Source: an uncultured Ruminiclostridium sp. (GTDB taxonomy: Bacteria; Bacillota; Clostridia; Oscillospirales; Ruminococcaceae). From it: 64,000 nt of DNA. Below, in pieces: positions 24,160 to 32,643 of the stretch. The notes below the pieces were generated by a model. The model was not told where the DNA came from. It worked only from the letters and a program-made list of their open reading frames with translations, and did not search any database. The translations under genes and the position numbers were made by a program. The first letter of the stretch is position 1. The number at the start of each line of letters is the position of its first letter. The stretch lies in assembly GCA_934490165.1 (NCBI GenBank), contig CAKSTB010000013.1:25268-89267 (forward strand). Reading direction: 5' to 3'.

Positions 24160-25461
24160 TTACATATCTCTTTTCTTACCACACGTCGTACAGAACATTG
24201 CGCCGTCGGCAAGCTTTGCACCGCAGCCTGTGCAGACTGCTGTCGGAGCTGTGTTCACTCTGTAGCCGCAGTTAGGGCAGAATGTTACGCCTTGTGCAAG
24301 CGCCTTTCCGCAGTTCACACAGAAGCTCGCGGGAGCTGACTGTGCAGGCATTGCGGGCTGTTCACCCTCGGGAGCGGGTTCAACAGACGTTTCAGCCTGT
24401 TCAACCTCGGGATCGGGCTCTGTAGGCGCTTTAGGCTGTGCCACCTCGGGAGCGGGTTCAGCAGGCGCTTCGGATTGTGCAACCTCAGAAGCAGGCTCTG
24501 TGAGCGCTTCGGGCTGTGCAACCTCAGAAGCAGGTTCAGCAGTAGATGTCGGTTCTGTCGGTTCAGGTACAGGCTCGGCATAACCGGGAGCAGGCTGTGC
24601 ATTCATCACAGGAACAGCGGCAACAGGCTGTTCGGACATCTCGGGAGTAAGCATTGTCGGTTCTCCTGAATTGCCCTGATATTGAGAATTAGGCTGATAC
24701 TGCTGAGGGTAACCCTGCGGTACATTCTGCTGATACTGCTGAGGGCAGCCCTGCTGAGCATTCTGCTGATATTGCTGAGGGTAGCCCTGCTGTACATTCT
24801 GCTGATACTGCTGAGGGTAGCCCTGCTGAGCATTCTGCTGATATTGCTGAGGGTAGCCCTGCTGTACATTCTGCTGATACTGCTGAGGATAGCCCTGCGG
24901 AATATTCTGTCCGTTCTGACCGTATGGCTGATAAGGATTATACACGGGCGCTCCCTGAGGAGCAGCCGCGCCCCGTATCTTTCCGTTTATACCGTTATAC
25001 TTACCTCTTGCCGAACTGTTGACAATAAACGTGATTATGCCAAGCAAACCGGAAACGCCGAAATAAAGTCCGTAGAAGAGTATTACAGTGCCCGCCGACA
25101 GATCTCCGGATACAAAGCTGTCAAGCGACATACCGAACCTTGTCGGAGCAAGCAGTATCCCGAGTATTTTTTCCTGTACCGACAGCGAAGCGTCAGCGAA
25201 TGCACCGTCTGCCGTCAGAAGCGAAAGCACTGATACCCCGGCGAAAACCAGTATGCAACCGATACCGCCGATAAAGTCGAGTATTGTAATGATCTGCGCC
25301 AAGACTTTCACACCGCCGTTTTTTCCTTTACTGTAAAGCGGCGCAAGAATAAAACATACTACAGATGTAATGGCTATGGCTATAGCGACCCAGAACATAA
25401 CAGTCGGAACGAACATATTTTCCGACAGATATGCGCAAATGTACTCTGCCTGTGAAACCAT
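24160..25461 (-). CDS. Membrane protein with Q/Y-rich repeats, acidic P/E repeats and two C-terminal zinc ribbons
   Basis: 433 residues. Three or four membrane segments occupy residues ~15-165. A cytoplasmic region follows with six copies of a 12-residue unit based on GYPQQYQQNVQQ (V and A alternating in the sixth-to-last positions, so a 24-residue super-repeat), then five copies of a 13-residue Pro/Glu/Ala unit (for example EPAPEVAQPKAPT), and two zinc ribbons at the end, CVNCG/CPNCG and CTGCG/CTTCG. The ATG at 25459-25461 follows GGAGG by 8 bases. Low-complexity tails with zinc ribbons are common in clostridial membrane proteins and suggest protein-protein contacts, not catalysis. Function unknown. 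Confidence 0.82.
   Translation of the reverse strand: MVSQAEYICAYLSENMFVPTVMFWVAIAIAITSVVCFILAPLYSKGKNGGVKVLAQIITILDFIGGIGCILVFAGVSVLSLLTADGAFADASLSVQEKILGILLAPTRFGMSLDSFVSGDLSAGTVILFYGLYFGVSGLLGIITFIVNSSARGKYNGINGKIRGAAAPQGAPVYNPYQPYGQNGQNIPQGYPQQYQQNVQQGYPQQYQQNAQQGYPQQYQQNVQQGYPQQYQQNAQQGCPQQYQQNVPQGYPQQYQPNSQYQGNSGEPTMLTPEMSEQPVAAVPVMNAQPAPGYAEPVPEPTEPTSTAEPASEVAQPEALTEPASEVAQSEAPAEPAPEVAQPKAPTEPDPEVEQAETSVEPAPEGEQPAMPAQSAPASFCVNCGKALAQGVTFCPNCGYRVNTAPTAVCTGCGAKLADGAMFCTTCGKKRDM
24349..24543 (-). repeat. 39-bp tandem repeat inside the zinc-ribbon protein gene
   Basis: About five imperfect copies, each encoding 13 residues rich in Glu, Pro and Ala. The limits are approximate. Confidence 0.65.
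24693..24900 (-). repeat. 36-bp tandem repeat (72-bp higher order) in the same gene
   Basis: Six in-frame copies encoding a PQQYQQN-based 12-residue unit. Copies 2-5 alternate Val and Ala codons, giving a 72-bp period. Near identity of copies indicates recent expansion. Confidence 0.9.
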
Positions 25462-25591
25462 CGTAATTCCTCCTTCAAGAACATTATTTCTTGCTTTTTT
25501 CATAATATTATTTCTCACAAATCGGATCGTTTGTGTTACTATATTTTATCACGAACCGTTAACCGTGTCAACATCAATTGCATCGGCACGC

Positions 25592-25620
25592 TTGCCTTTT
25601 GGCGGTAAATGTGTTATACT
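25592..25620 (+). promoter_or_regulatory. sigma-A promoter of glmS
   Basis: TTGCCT, 17-bp spacer, TATACT. The ~105-base leader has a small AAGCC/GGCTT hairpin only. Confidence 0.72.
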
Positions 25621-25730
25621 GTATTTTGTATAAGCCGACGGCTTTGTACTTATTAAAGAAAAATCAGAATATTATTTTTATAGCGTATTTCAATACGCCC
25701 GATCCGATTTATGAAAGGCGGAATAAATTT

Positions 25731-27554
25731 ATGTGTGGAATAGTAGGCTATGTCGGAGCTAAAGAATGCACCGAAATACTTGTAAACTCACTTACCAAGC
25801 TCGAATACAGAGGTTACGACTCGGCAGGCATTGCAGTGTTCGAGGGTGACAGAATAAAAACCGTAAAGGCAAAGGGCAAGCTCAAGGACGGACTTATCGA
25901 AAAGCTGTCGCACGAGCCGCACTTTACAGCTACAGCAGGTATAGGTCATACGCGCTGGGCTACCCACGGTGAGCCGAGCGATATCAACTCTCACCCTATC
26001 GGAAACGGCAGAGTATCCATTGTTCATAACGGTATTATCGAGAACTACCGCAAGCTTAAGGAATTTCTTATTTCCAAGGGCTACGGCTTTGAGAGCCAGA
26101 CAGATACAGAAGCAGTCGCAAAGCTCCTTGACTACAACTACAACGGCGACCCTGTCGACACTATAATAAAGACAATTGCCGATATTGAGGGTGCATATTC
26201 TCTCGGCATTATGTTCAGAGAGCACAAAAACCGCATATTTGCGGCAAGGAAAGAAAGTCCTTTGATAGTCGGCAAGGGCGATGGCGAGATGTTCATCGCG
26301 TCCGATGTCACAGCGATAATTGAATACACAAGAGAATATTATCTGCTTGAGCCGGGAGAAGTTGCGGATATAACAGCCGACGGTGTAACATTTTATGATA
26401 TGCACAAAAATGTCATAGAAAAGGAGATACAGGTTGCCGACTGGGACGTTTCGGCGGCTGAAAAAGGCGGTTACGCACATTTTATGCTGAAGGAAATATG
26501 TGAACAGCCCGATGCACTCAAAAAAACTATAAATCCCCGCATTAAAAATGGTATGCCCGACTTCTCCGAATGCGGACTTACAGATGAGAAGCTGAGAAGC
26601 TACCATCATATCTATATAGTAGGATGCGGTTCTGCTATGCACGCCGGTATGGTCGGAAAATACGTCATAGAAAAGCTCGCGCGCACTCCCGTTGTTGTGG
26701 ATATCGCATCGGAGTTCCGCTATCGTGATCCTCTGCTTGCCCCTGACGATCTTGTGGTAATAATCTCGCAGTCGGGCGAAACCGCAGATACACTTGCCGC
26801 TTTGAAGCTTGCAAATTCTATCGGAGCGGATACGCTTGCCATTGTCAATGTAGTAGGCTCATCTATAGCAAGAGAAGCAAAAATGGTAATGTACACGCTT
26901 GCCGGTCCTGAGATATCGGTATGCTCCACAAAGGCGTATATGGTGCAGACAGCATTTATGTATCTGCTGGCTTTCCGCGTAGCATACGCAAGAAATGCCA
27001 TAGACGAAGCAGAGTGCAGACAGCTGATATCGGAGCTTGCCGAAATTCCGTCAAAAGTGCGGAAATGCGTTGACGACCAGACGCAATATCAGAAGGTAGC
27101 CTCAAAGCTTATGAGCGCAGACAGCCTGCTGTATATAGGCAGAGGTCTTGACTATGCACTCAGTATGGAGGGCAGCCTTAAGCTCAAGGAGATATCATAT
27201 ATCCACTCCGAAAGCTATGCCGCAGGCGAGCTCAAACACGGTACTATTTCGCTTATCGAAGAAGGTATGCCGGTCATCGCGGTAGCGACCCAGCACGCTC
27301 TTTATGAAAAAACTATGAGCAACATCAAGGAAGTAAAGACAAGAGGTGCTACCGTAATAATGGTGTGCAGTGAGGACATGAAGTTTGACGAAAACGATGT
27401 AGATTATCCAGTTATGCTCCCTCTTGCAAGAGATCTCCTTATGCCGCTTGTGGCAGTAGTTCCGCTTCAGCTTATCGCTTATTACACTGCGGCGCTCAAG
27501 AACTTTGATGTTGACCACCCGAGAAACCTTGCAAAGTCGGTAACTGTTGAATAA
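25731..27554 (+). CDS. glmS: Glutamine--fructose-6-phosphate aminotransferase GlmS
   Basis: 607 residues, cytoplasmic, makes glucosamine-6-phosphate from fructose-6-phosphate and glutamine for cell-wall synthesis. The start is fixed by MCGIVGYVG: Cys2 becomes the N-terminal nucleophile of the glutaminase domain (residues 1-~230, with HTRWATHG and the NSHP and HNGIIENY blocks). Two SIS domains bind the sugar phosphate: SQSGETADT and the second near YIGRGLDYALSMEGSLKLKEISYIHSE; the C-terminal HPRNLAKSVTVE is standard. The reading frame is open upstream, but family alignment excludes those starts. It is followed by an FkbM methyltransferase 21 bp downstream, probably in the same transcript. No glmS ribozyme was recognised in the leader. 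Confidence 0.97.
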   Translation: MCGIVGYVGAKECTEILVNSLTKLEYRGYDSAGIAVFEGDRIKTVKAKGKLKDGLIEKLSHEPHFTATAGIGHTRWATHGEPSDINSHPIGNGRVSIVHNGIIENYRKLKEFLISKGYGFESQTDTEAVAKLLDYNYNGDPVDTIIKTIADIEGAYSLGIMFREHKNRIFAARKESPLIVGKGDGEMFIASDVTAIIEYTREYYLLEPGEVADITADGVTFYDMHKNVIEKEIQVADWDVSAAEKGGYAHFMLKEICEQPDALKKTINPRIKNGMPDFSECGLTDEKLRSYHHIYIVGCGSAMHAGMVGKYVIEKLARTPVVVDIASEFRYRDPLLAPDDLVVIISQSGETADTLAALKLANSIGADTLAIVNVVGSSIAREAKMVMYTLAGPEISVCSTKAYMVQTAFMYLLAFRVAYARNAIDEAECRQLISELAEIPSKVRKCVDDQTQYQKVASKLMSADSLLYIGRGLDYALSMEGSLKLKEISYIHSESYAAGELKHGTISLIEEGMPVIAVATQHALYEKTMSNIKEVKTRGATVIMVCSEDMKFDENDVDYPVMLPLARDLLMPLVAVVPLQLIAYYTAALKNFDVDHPRNLAKSVTVE

Positions 27555-27575
27555 TCACGGAAAAGGAACATTCAA

Positions 27576-28664
27576 ATGTACGATATAACAAATGCGGTTT
27601 GCCTTTGGGATCACTTAGCCGCGACCCGAAAGCCGATAATAATATACGGTATGGGTGACGGTGCGCAGAAGATACTTGATGTCTGCACCGAAAAGGGCAT
27701 AAAGATATCGGGATTTATGGCAAGCGATGACTTTGTAAGAGGTCACAGCTTTGCAGGCTTTGAGGTAAAAAAGCTGTCAGATATCGAACGGCAGTTCGGC
27801 GACTGTATCATACTCGTTGCGTTCGGAACGCATATTGACGAGGTGATACAGCGCATTATAGCCATTTCGGACAGGCACGAATTATATGCCCCCGATGTTC
27901 CCGTAATAGGCGGCGGACTATTCACCAAAGAATATGCCGAAGAGCACAGAGCCGAGCTTGAACAGGTTTATTCCCTGCTTGCCGATGAGCAGTCGAAGAA
28001 GGTATTTGACGGCTGGCTTGAATATCGTATCACAGGCAGAATACAACCTCTTATCCGCAACCAGACAGATAAATCGGACGGCTATGATATACTTGCGCTC
28101 GGCGGCAACGAAACCTATGCAGACCTTGGTGCGTACAACGGCGATACCATAACCGAGTTTCTGAATGTCACCGGCGGGCACTTCAACAAGATATTCGCAA
28201 TGGAGCCCGACGGAAAGAACTACGCTAAAATGAAGCGCCTTCACTACAGGCTCAGCCCCTATGATTTCAGGACGGTAAATGCAGGCGCATGGAGCTGTGA
28301 CACAGTATGCGAGTTTGTATCCAAAGGCGGCAGAAACTCATCGCTTATCCCGTACGAAAAGGGCAAGCCCGTAAATCCGTCAAGGATCAAAGAGATAGAG
28401 ATGCGCAGTCTTGACAGCTTTGTAAAGGACGAGCACATTACATATATAAAGTATGATGTCGAGGGCAGTGAGAGCGAAGCTCTTGACGGAAGCAAAACCG
28501 TAATACAGCGGGACAAGCCCAAGCTGCTTGTATCGCTCTACCACCGCACAGAGGATATGTTTGCTCTGCCGCTTAAGGTAAAAGAGCTTAACCCCGCGTA
28601 CAGGCTGTATTTAAGACAGCACCCGTATATTCCCGCATGGGATATGAATCTTTACTGCATCTGA
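27576..28664 (+). CDS. FkbM-family methyltransferase with N-terminal Rossmann-like domain
   Basis: 362 residues. The N-terminal ~120 residues have IIIYGMGDGAQKILDVC and a nucleotide-binding-like layout seen in other proteins with an FkbM half. The C-terminal half holds the SAM-binding YADLGAYNGDTITEF (about residue 187), IFAMEPDGKNYAKMKR and the FkbM block EMRSLDSFVKDEHITYIKYDVEGSESEALDG. FkbM enzymes O-methylate sugars or other hydroxyls, so a role in surface-glycan or natural-product decoration is possible. It sits between glmS and a small exported protein gene with 12-21 bp spacing. The acceptor is unknown. Confidence 0.87.
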   Translation: MYDITNAVCLWDHLAATRKPIIIYGMGDGAQKILDVCTEKGIKISGFMASDDFVRGHSFAGFEVKKLSDIERQFGDCIILVAFGTHIDEVIQRIIAISDRHELYAPDVPVIGGGLFTKEYAEEHRAELEQVYSLLADEQSKKVFDGWLEYRITGRIQPLIRNQTDKSDGYDILALGGNETYADLGAYNGDTITEFLNVTGGHFNKIFAMEPDGKNYAKMKRLHYRLSPYDFRTVNAGAWSCDTVCEFVSKGGRNSSLIPYEKGKPVNPSRIKEIEMRSLDSFVKDEHITYIKYDVEGSESEALDGSKTVIQRDKPKLLVSLYHRTEDMFALPLKVKELNPAYRLYLRQHPYIPAWDMNLYCI

Positions 28665-28676
28665 AAGGGAGCGTAA

Positions 28677-29393
28677 ATGAAAAAAATCGTACTTGTTATC
28701 CTGCTTGTACTTGTTACCGCAGGAATAGGACTTTTACTCTATATGCTGCTTACCCGCACAACACCCATATATGCGGGTAGCGATAAGGAAATCATCAGTG
28801 ACGGCACTAATCTTGCCGTATCCGCAAGCTACTATTCGGGGCTTGACAAGGCAGAGGTCGAAACCGCTCTTCTCGATGTGCAGGACGGAATTGAGGGTGC
28901 TCTGACAGCATACGATGCCATTCTTGCCAAGGGCACGCCCGTATTCAACCCGACATTCAGCATTGCTATGTCCGACTACGGCACAGGATACTTTGCCGTA
29001 CAGGGATATGCAGAAGATATACCGCTTGACGGTCAGAAAGAGCTTGGCTTCTACTGTGCCGACCTTACGCTGAATGTTTACACGGACGGAAATTCGAAGC
29101 TCATTTCAATGCGCAATATCATTCCGACAGAACTTACACGCCAAAATGTGACGCTCCCTGTGATATATGATGATACGTTATCCGCAACGGCAGTACTTAC
29201 AGACTCGACCGACTTCGACCTGAACGTTGCATTTCTGAACGGAAACACCAGCACAACGCTGACATTTGAATGGACATACAATATCCGTTGCAGTGTGCCG
29301 CTGAACCTTTCCGGTCTTGACGAGCAGACGGTAACAGCGGATATAACATTCACAAACAATAACGGCATTGTGACAGCCGCATTTGCCGCTTAA
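28677..29393 (+). CDS. Exported or membrane-anchored protein, unknown
   Basis: 238 residues. One N-terminal hydrophobic segment (residues 3-24, KIVLVILLVLVTAGIGLLLYML) without a lipobox acts as anchor or signal. The rest is predicted outside the cell, rich in Thr, Asn and beta-strand-like alternation, with no domain I recognise. ATG follows GGGAG and sits 12 bp after the FkbM gene, so it is the last gene of the glmS transcript. No catalytic motif is visible. Confidence 0.7.
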   Translation: MKKIVLVILLVLVTAGIGLLLYMLLTRTTPIYAGSDKEIISDGTNLAVSASYYSGLDKAEVETALLDVQDGIEGALTAYDAILAKGTPVFNPTFSIAMSDYGTGYFAVQGYAEDIPLDGQKELGFYCADLTLNVYTDGNSKLISMRNIIPTELTRQNVTLPVIYDDTLSATAVLTDSTDFDLNVAFLNGNTSTTLTFEWTYNIRCSVPLNLSGLDEQTVTADITFTNNNGIVTAAFAA

Positions 29394-29413
29394 TGCAAAA
29401 ATTAAAATTTCGA

Positions 29414-29490
29414 GTTGCACAGATTAAACATTTTATGGATATTTTATAGTTGCTAATCGCCATAATTATGTTACTGTGCAACGTTTTTTT
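29414..29490 (+). terminator. Probable terminator with long structured loop
   Basis: GTTGCACAG (29414-29422) pairs with CTGTGCAAC (29474-29482), followed by GTTTTTTT. The ~50-base loop has extra AT-rich pairing, so this is a longer stem-loop than usual. Confidence 0.6.
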
Positions 29491-29531
29491 GACAAAATTG
29501 CATAATTCGTTGCAAGAAAGCTAAAAAACGC

Positions 29532-29560
29532 TTGCAAAACGGTTAAGTTTGCATTATAAT
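29532..29560 (+). promoter_or_regulatory. sigma-A promoter of the aspartate aminotransferase gene
   Basis: TTGCAA, 17-bp spacer, TATAAT. Confidence 0.83.
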
Positions 29561-29621
29561 TAGAATATGGGTGCAGTGAAGAACTGCGTAAAAATTTCTT
29601 TATTATAAGGAGTTTGCGATT

Positions 29622-30881
29622 ATGGAAAAGAATGAACTGATAAAGCTGAATGAAGAAGCTAAGAAGCAGTATGACGAGCTTTGCAAGCAGGGACTTAAAT
29701 TAGATATGTCAAGAGGTAAGCCCTCCCCTGCACAGCTTGATCTTTCGTTAGATATGCTGACACACTGCCTTGACGGTGACTATATGTCAGAAACAGGTAT
29801 CGACTGCCGTAACTACGGTGTACTTGACGGTATCGAAGAAGCAAAAAGGCTTTGTATGCCTATGCTCGGTGTTGCTCACGATGAGATAATCATCGGCGGT
29901 AACTCAAGCCTTCAGCTTATGTATGATACAATGGCAAGAGCTATGCTCCTCGGCGTACTCGGCGGCGACAAGCCCTGGGGAAAGAACGAGAAGGTAAAGT
30001 TCCTCTGCCCCGCACCCGGTTATGACAGACACTTTGCTATCTGCCAGAGCCTCGGCATTGAGATGATCACAGTTCCTTATACCCCCGATGGTCCGGATAT
30101 GGACGTTGTCGAAAAGCTGGTAAGCGAAGATGAGCTTATCAAGGGTATCTGGTGTGTACCTATGTACAGCAATCCCGAAGGTATCACCTGCTCGGACGAA
30201 ACGGTAAAGCGTTTTGCTAATCTTTCGCCTAAAGCAAAGGATTTCAGAATATTCTGGGATAACGCTTACTGCGTTCATCACCTCACAGATACTCCCGACA
30301 CTCTGCTGAACCTTCTTGAAGAAGCTAAAAAGACAGGCAAGCAGGATATGGTATTTATGTTTGCATCCACATCGAAGATCTCGTTCCCCGGCGGCGGTCT
30401 TGCATTCATCGGTGCGAGTGCGGAAAACATCAAGTTTATCAAGAGTCAGATGACATTCCAGACTATCGGCTATGATAAACTCAACCAGTTAAGACACGCA
30501 CGTTTCTTCAAGGACTTTGACGGTATCAAGGAGCATATGAAGAAGCACAGAGCTATAATTGAGCCCAAGTTCAAGATCGTTCTTGATATGCTCGACAAGG
30601 AGATCGCTCCCACAGGCTTCGGCTCATGGCACAAGCCCAACGGCGGTTATTTCATCTCATTCAACGGTCTTGACGGCACTGCAAAGCGTACTGTTGAGCT
30701 TTGCAAGCAGGCGGGAGTTGTTCTGACAGGCGCAGGCGCTACTTATCCTTACGGCAAAGACCCTCACGACAACAATATCCGTATCGCTCCGACATATCCT
30801 ACAGAAGCAGAGCTTGCAAAGGCTATGGAGGTATTCTGCGTTGCAGTAAAGATCGCGGCTACCGAATCCCTGCTCAAGTAA
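29622..30881 (+). CDS. Aspartate aminotransferase, subgroup Ic type
   Basis: 419 residues, PLP enzyme of the Asp_aminotransf group (PF12897-like), distinct from the usual AspC. Seen: LDMSRGKPSPAQLDLS at the start, FLCPAPGYDRHFAIC, VPMYSNPEGITC, and the PLP-lysine in FASTSKISFPGGGLAFIG at about residue 248; the substrate Arg is in NIRIAPTYP. It interconverts aspartate and 2-oxoglutarate with oxaloacetate and glutamate. The gene has its own promoter and a good AAGGAG site, and is followed by a hairpin and by tRNA-Arg. Single-gene unit. Confidence 0.92.
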   Translation: MEKNELIKLNEEAKKQYDELCKQGLKLDMSRGKPSPAQLDLSLDMLTHCLDGDYMSETGIDCRNYGVLDGIEEAKRLCMPMLGVAHDEIIIGGNSSLQLMYDTMARAMLLGVLGGDKPWGKNEKVKFLCPAPGYDRHFAICQSLGIEMITVPYTPDGPDMDVVEKLVSEDELIKGIWCVPMYSNPEGITCSDETVKRFANLSPKAKDFRIFWDNAYCVHHLTDTPDTLLNLLEEAKKTGKQDMVFMFASTSKISFPGGGLAFIGASAENIKFIKSQMTFQTIGYDKLNQLRHARFFKDFDGIKEHMKKHRAIIEPKFKIVLDMLDKEIAPTGFGSWHKPNGGYFISFNGLDGTAKRTVELCKQAGVVLTGAGATYPYGKDPHDNNIRIAPTYPTEAELAKAMEVFCVAVKIAATESLLK

Positions 30882-30887
30882 TTGTAC

Positions 30888-30916
30888 TTGCAAAATCGTA
30901 TAAAGTATGTTATACT
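30888..30916 (+). promoter_or_regulatory. Promoter of tRNA-Arg
   Basis: TTGCAA, 17-bp spacer, TATACT. Immediately after it, at 30917-30944, a hairpin (AAAGGGCTGAC with GTCAGCCCTTT) probably terminates the upstream gene; it lies at or just after the expected start of transcription. Confidence 0.72.
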
Positions 30917-30949
30917 AAAAGGGCTGACAACCGTCAGCCCTTTACATTT

Positions 30950-31026
30950 GCGCCTGTAGCTCAGTTGGATAGAGCAATAGCCTCCGACGCTATGTGTCGT
31001 GCGTTCGAATCGCATCAGGCGTACCA
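30950..31026 (+). tRNA. tRNA-Arg (anticodon CCG)
   Basis: Full cloverleaf: acceptor GCGCCTG with CAGGCGT, D-stem GCTC with GAGC, anticodon stem ATAGC with GCTAT around CTCCGAC (anticodon CCG at 30984-30986, reads CGG), T-stem GTGCG with CGCAT and TTCGAAT loop, discriminator A at 31023 and encoded CCA at 31024-31026. The T-arm and 3' end are repeated 106 bp downstream. Confidence 0.95.
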
Positions 31027-31203
31027 AAAAACTGCATCGCAATCGACCGTATTTGATTGCGGTGCTTGTTTTTTGTTGTAAGCCTTGCGAGGAGAACGCA
31101 CAGGTGCGTCTCGAATCGCATCAGGCGTACCAAAAAACTGCATCGCAATCAACCGTATTTGATTGCGGTGCTTGTTTTTTGTTGTAAGCCTTGCGAGGAG
31201 AAC
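31005..31203 (+). repeat. 106-bp tandem duplication of the tRNA 3' end and its terminator
   Basis: The unit starts in the T-loop (31005) and is repeated from 31111, nearly identical up to about 31203. Each unit carries 22 bases of tRNA 3' end with CCA followed by a terminator: GCATCGCAATC with GATTGCGGTGC and then a T-run. The two terminators are therefore at about 31036-31078 and 31142-31184. A third copy lacking the tRNA part starts near 31738. Confidence 0.9.
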
Positions 31204-31364
31204 TCACCAAGACAGCATTTGCAATTTGCCGATGGAAATGTTATAATTATATATAAGATTTGGAATCAGCTTCTTAATACGGAAATCAGGTGAATTTATG
31301 ACATATCGTAAATACCCGGACGAAAAAACGGTAAATGAATATATTGCTAAAAAAGAACCGTTGA
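31147..31364 (+). repeat. 218-bp direct repeat, copy 1 (terminator half, promoter, RBS, 22 codons)
   Basis: Homologous to 31738-31956 with a few substitutions and one 1-base indel. It spans the right half of the tRNA terminator, a promoter (TTGCAA 31219-31224, N17, TATAAT 31242-31247), a GGTGA ribosome binding site and the start of the ORF at 31298. Confidence 0.92.
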
Positions 31365-31711
31365 TATTTGCAATCTCCTTTGACGGCGAAACAGTACTTA
31401 TGTCACGGCTTGACGACAGCTTTGAGCATCATATACTGCTTGCAAACTTCGGTATAAGCCAAAATGACATTGATAAATATTTCAGAGTAATAGTTGACGA
31501 CCGCTCTGCCGAATGGACATTCGTGTGCCCGCATGACTACTGCGGAATTGCCGACAGGAAGAAACGTATAACACGCTTCTATAACGATGGATTTACGGCT
31601 ATTTCGCACGTCCTGTCTGATATAGGATATTTCTCAGACCTCACTATCCCCCGCCGTTACAGGCGACACTTTGATGCTATGGGAGATGATTCGTCCTATT
31701 TGCCGTATTGA
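31298..31711 (+). CDS. Hypothetical protein (137 aa)
   Basis: Not recognised. 137 residues, soluble, with FVCPHDYCGIADRKKRI in the middle and a basic C-terminal part (PRRYRRHF). The first ~22 residues (MTYRKYPDEKTVNEYIAKKE) are identical to those of the ORF at 31890, although the rest is unrelated, because the promoter, leader and first codons lie in a 218-bp direct repeat. It has a consensus promoter and a GGTGA site and thus should be expressed. Function unknown. Confidence 0.65.
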   Translation: MTYRKYPDEKTVNEYIAKKEPLIFAISFDGETVLMSRLDDSFEHHILLANFGISQNDIDKYFRVIVDDRSAEWTFVCPHDYCGIADRKKRITRFYNDGFTAISHVLSDIGYFSDLTIPRRYRRHFDAMGDDSSYLPY

Positions 31712-31737
31712 ATGTAATTTAACATACTGAAAGTCAT

Positions 31738-31956
31738 AATCAACCGTATTTGATTGCGGTGCTTGTTTTTTGCTGTCAGCCTTGCGAGGAGAACGCACCA
31801 AGGCAGGATTTGCAATTTTCTGACGGAAATGCTATAATTAATATATAAGATTCGGAATCAGCTTTTAAATACGGAAATCAGGTGAATTTATGACATATCG
31901 TAAATACCCAGACGAAAAAACGGTAAATGAATATATTGCTAAAAAAGAACCGTTGA
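31738..31956 (+). repeat. 218-bp direct repeat, copy 2
   Basis: Second copy of 31147-31364. Its promoter is kept: TTGCAA 31810-31815, N17, TATAAT 31833-31838. The left arm of the terminator stem is missing, so it cannot fold as copy 1 does. Homology stops within codon 22-23 of the ORF. Confidence 0.92.
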
Positions 31957-32144
31957 CTTTCGCCATCTCATCTATGGGTGTACCTCAGATCGGTGAAAGC
32001 AGAACGCTTTATATCGACGAAAATGACCTTGGAAGCTACATCGAGCCGATCGCCGATAAGAGTGCAAGAATGATCGGATATTTTATTTCAATATCGTTTA
32101 TGATAGCAGGAATTATTACTTTGGTGCTGTCGTTTGCGGCATAG
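31890..32144 (+). CDS. Chimeric small membrane protein (84 aa)
   Basis: 84 residues. Residues 1-22 equal those of the protein at 31298 (MTYRKYPDEKTVNEYIAKKE); residues 23-60 are a new acidic stretch; residues ~62-82 (MIGYFISISFMIAGIITLVLSF) form one membrane segment. The second part has the look of the C-terminal half of a small clostridial membrane protein that lost its own start. A recombination at the repeat would have placed it behind the promoter, ribosome binding site and first codons of the neighbouring gene. Function unknown. Confidence 0.65.
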   Translation: MTYRKYPDEKTVNEYIAKKEPLTFAISSMGVPQIGESRTLYIDENDLGSYIEPIADKSARMIGYFISISFMIAGIITLVLSFAA

Positions 32145-32169
32145 GTATAAATTATGAGGTGACTGAAAA

Positions 32170-32580
32170 ATGACAGCAAAAATAATCGTGAAATGTATCA
32201 TATACAACAGAACACTGAACCGATTTCTTTTGGTACAGAGATGTGAAAATGACTACACGGGTGCGAACACTTGGGAGAATGCAGGCGGTAATATTGAGGA
32301 CGGTGAAACCCCTGAAACAGCGGTGTTCAGAGAGGTTATAGAGGAAACAGGCATTACGGATATTGAGATAAAGAAGATCGCTTATGTCAGTATTTTAGAG
32401 GGAGAACTGCCAGATCTTTTGATCGTTTATCTCTGCGAAACATCCACCGAGAATGTTACCATCAGCTTTGAACATCAGGCTTATATATGGGCAGATGAGG
32501 AGCAATGCAGAGAACTTCTCCCGGAAGCGATCATCAGTGATTTTGAAAAGAATCATGTGTTTGATATTTTACGCAAATAA
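32170..32580 (+). CDS. NUDIX hydrolase
   Basis: 136 residues. The complete Nudix box is visible at about residues 41-63: GNIEDGETPETAVF followed by REVIEETGI, matching GX5EX7REUXEEXGU, so the metal-binding Glu residues are kept. Such enzymes hydrolyse nucleoside diphosphates linked to another group, often MutT-like or ADP-sugar substrates; which one cannot be told. ATG follows GAGGTG by 8 bases. It is 25 bp after the chimeric small gene and may share its promoter. Confidence 0.92.
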   Translation: MTAKIIVKCIIYNRTLNRFLLVQRCENDYTGANTWENAGGNIEDGETPETAVFREVIEETGITDIEIKKIAYVSILEGELPDLLIVYLCETSTENVTISFEHQAYIWADEEQCRELLPEAIISDFEKNHVFDILRK

Positions 32581-32643
32581 TCAAGAAATCACAAGGAATC
32601 TGTGGTATAATGAAATCATAACAACCGACGGAGGAATGCGACT

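Noticed and set aside
24693..24900. CRISPR-like or intergenic repeat
   Set aside because: The 36-bp units are in frame inside a coding region and encode a coherent Q/Y-rich protein segment.
25500..25730. glmS ribozyme upstream of glmS
   Set aside because: The ~105-base leader shows only one small hairpin and none of the ribozyme core features that I know.
31057..31293. Short ORFs through the tRNA terminator repeats
   Set aside because: They read through tRNA 3' ends and terminators; they are repeats of the same non-coding sequence.
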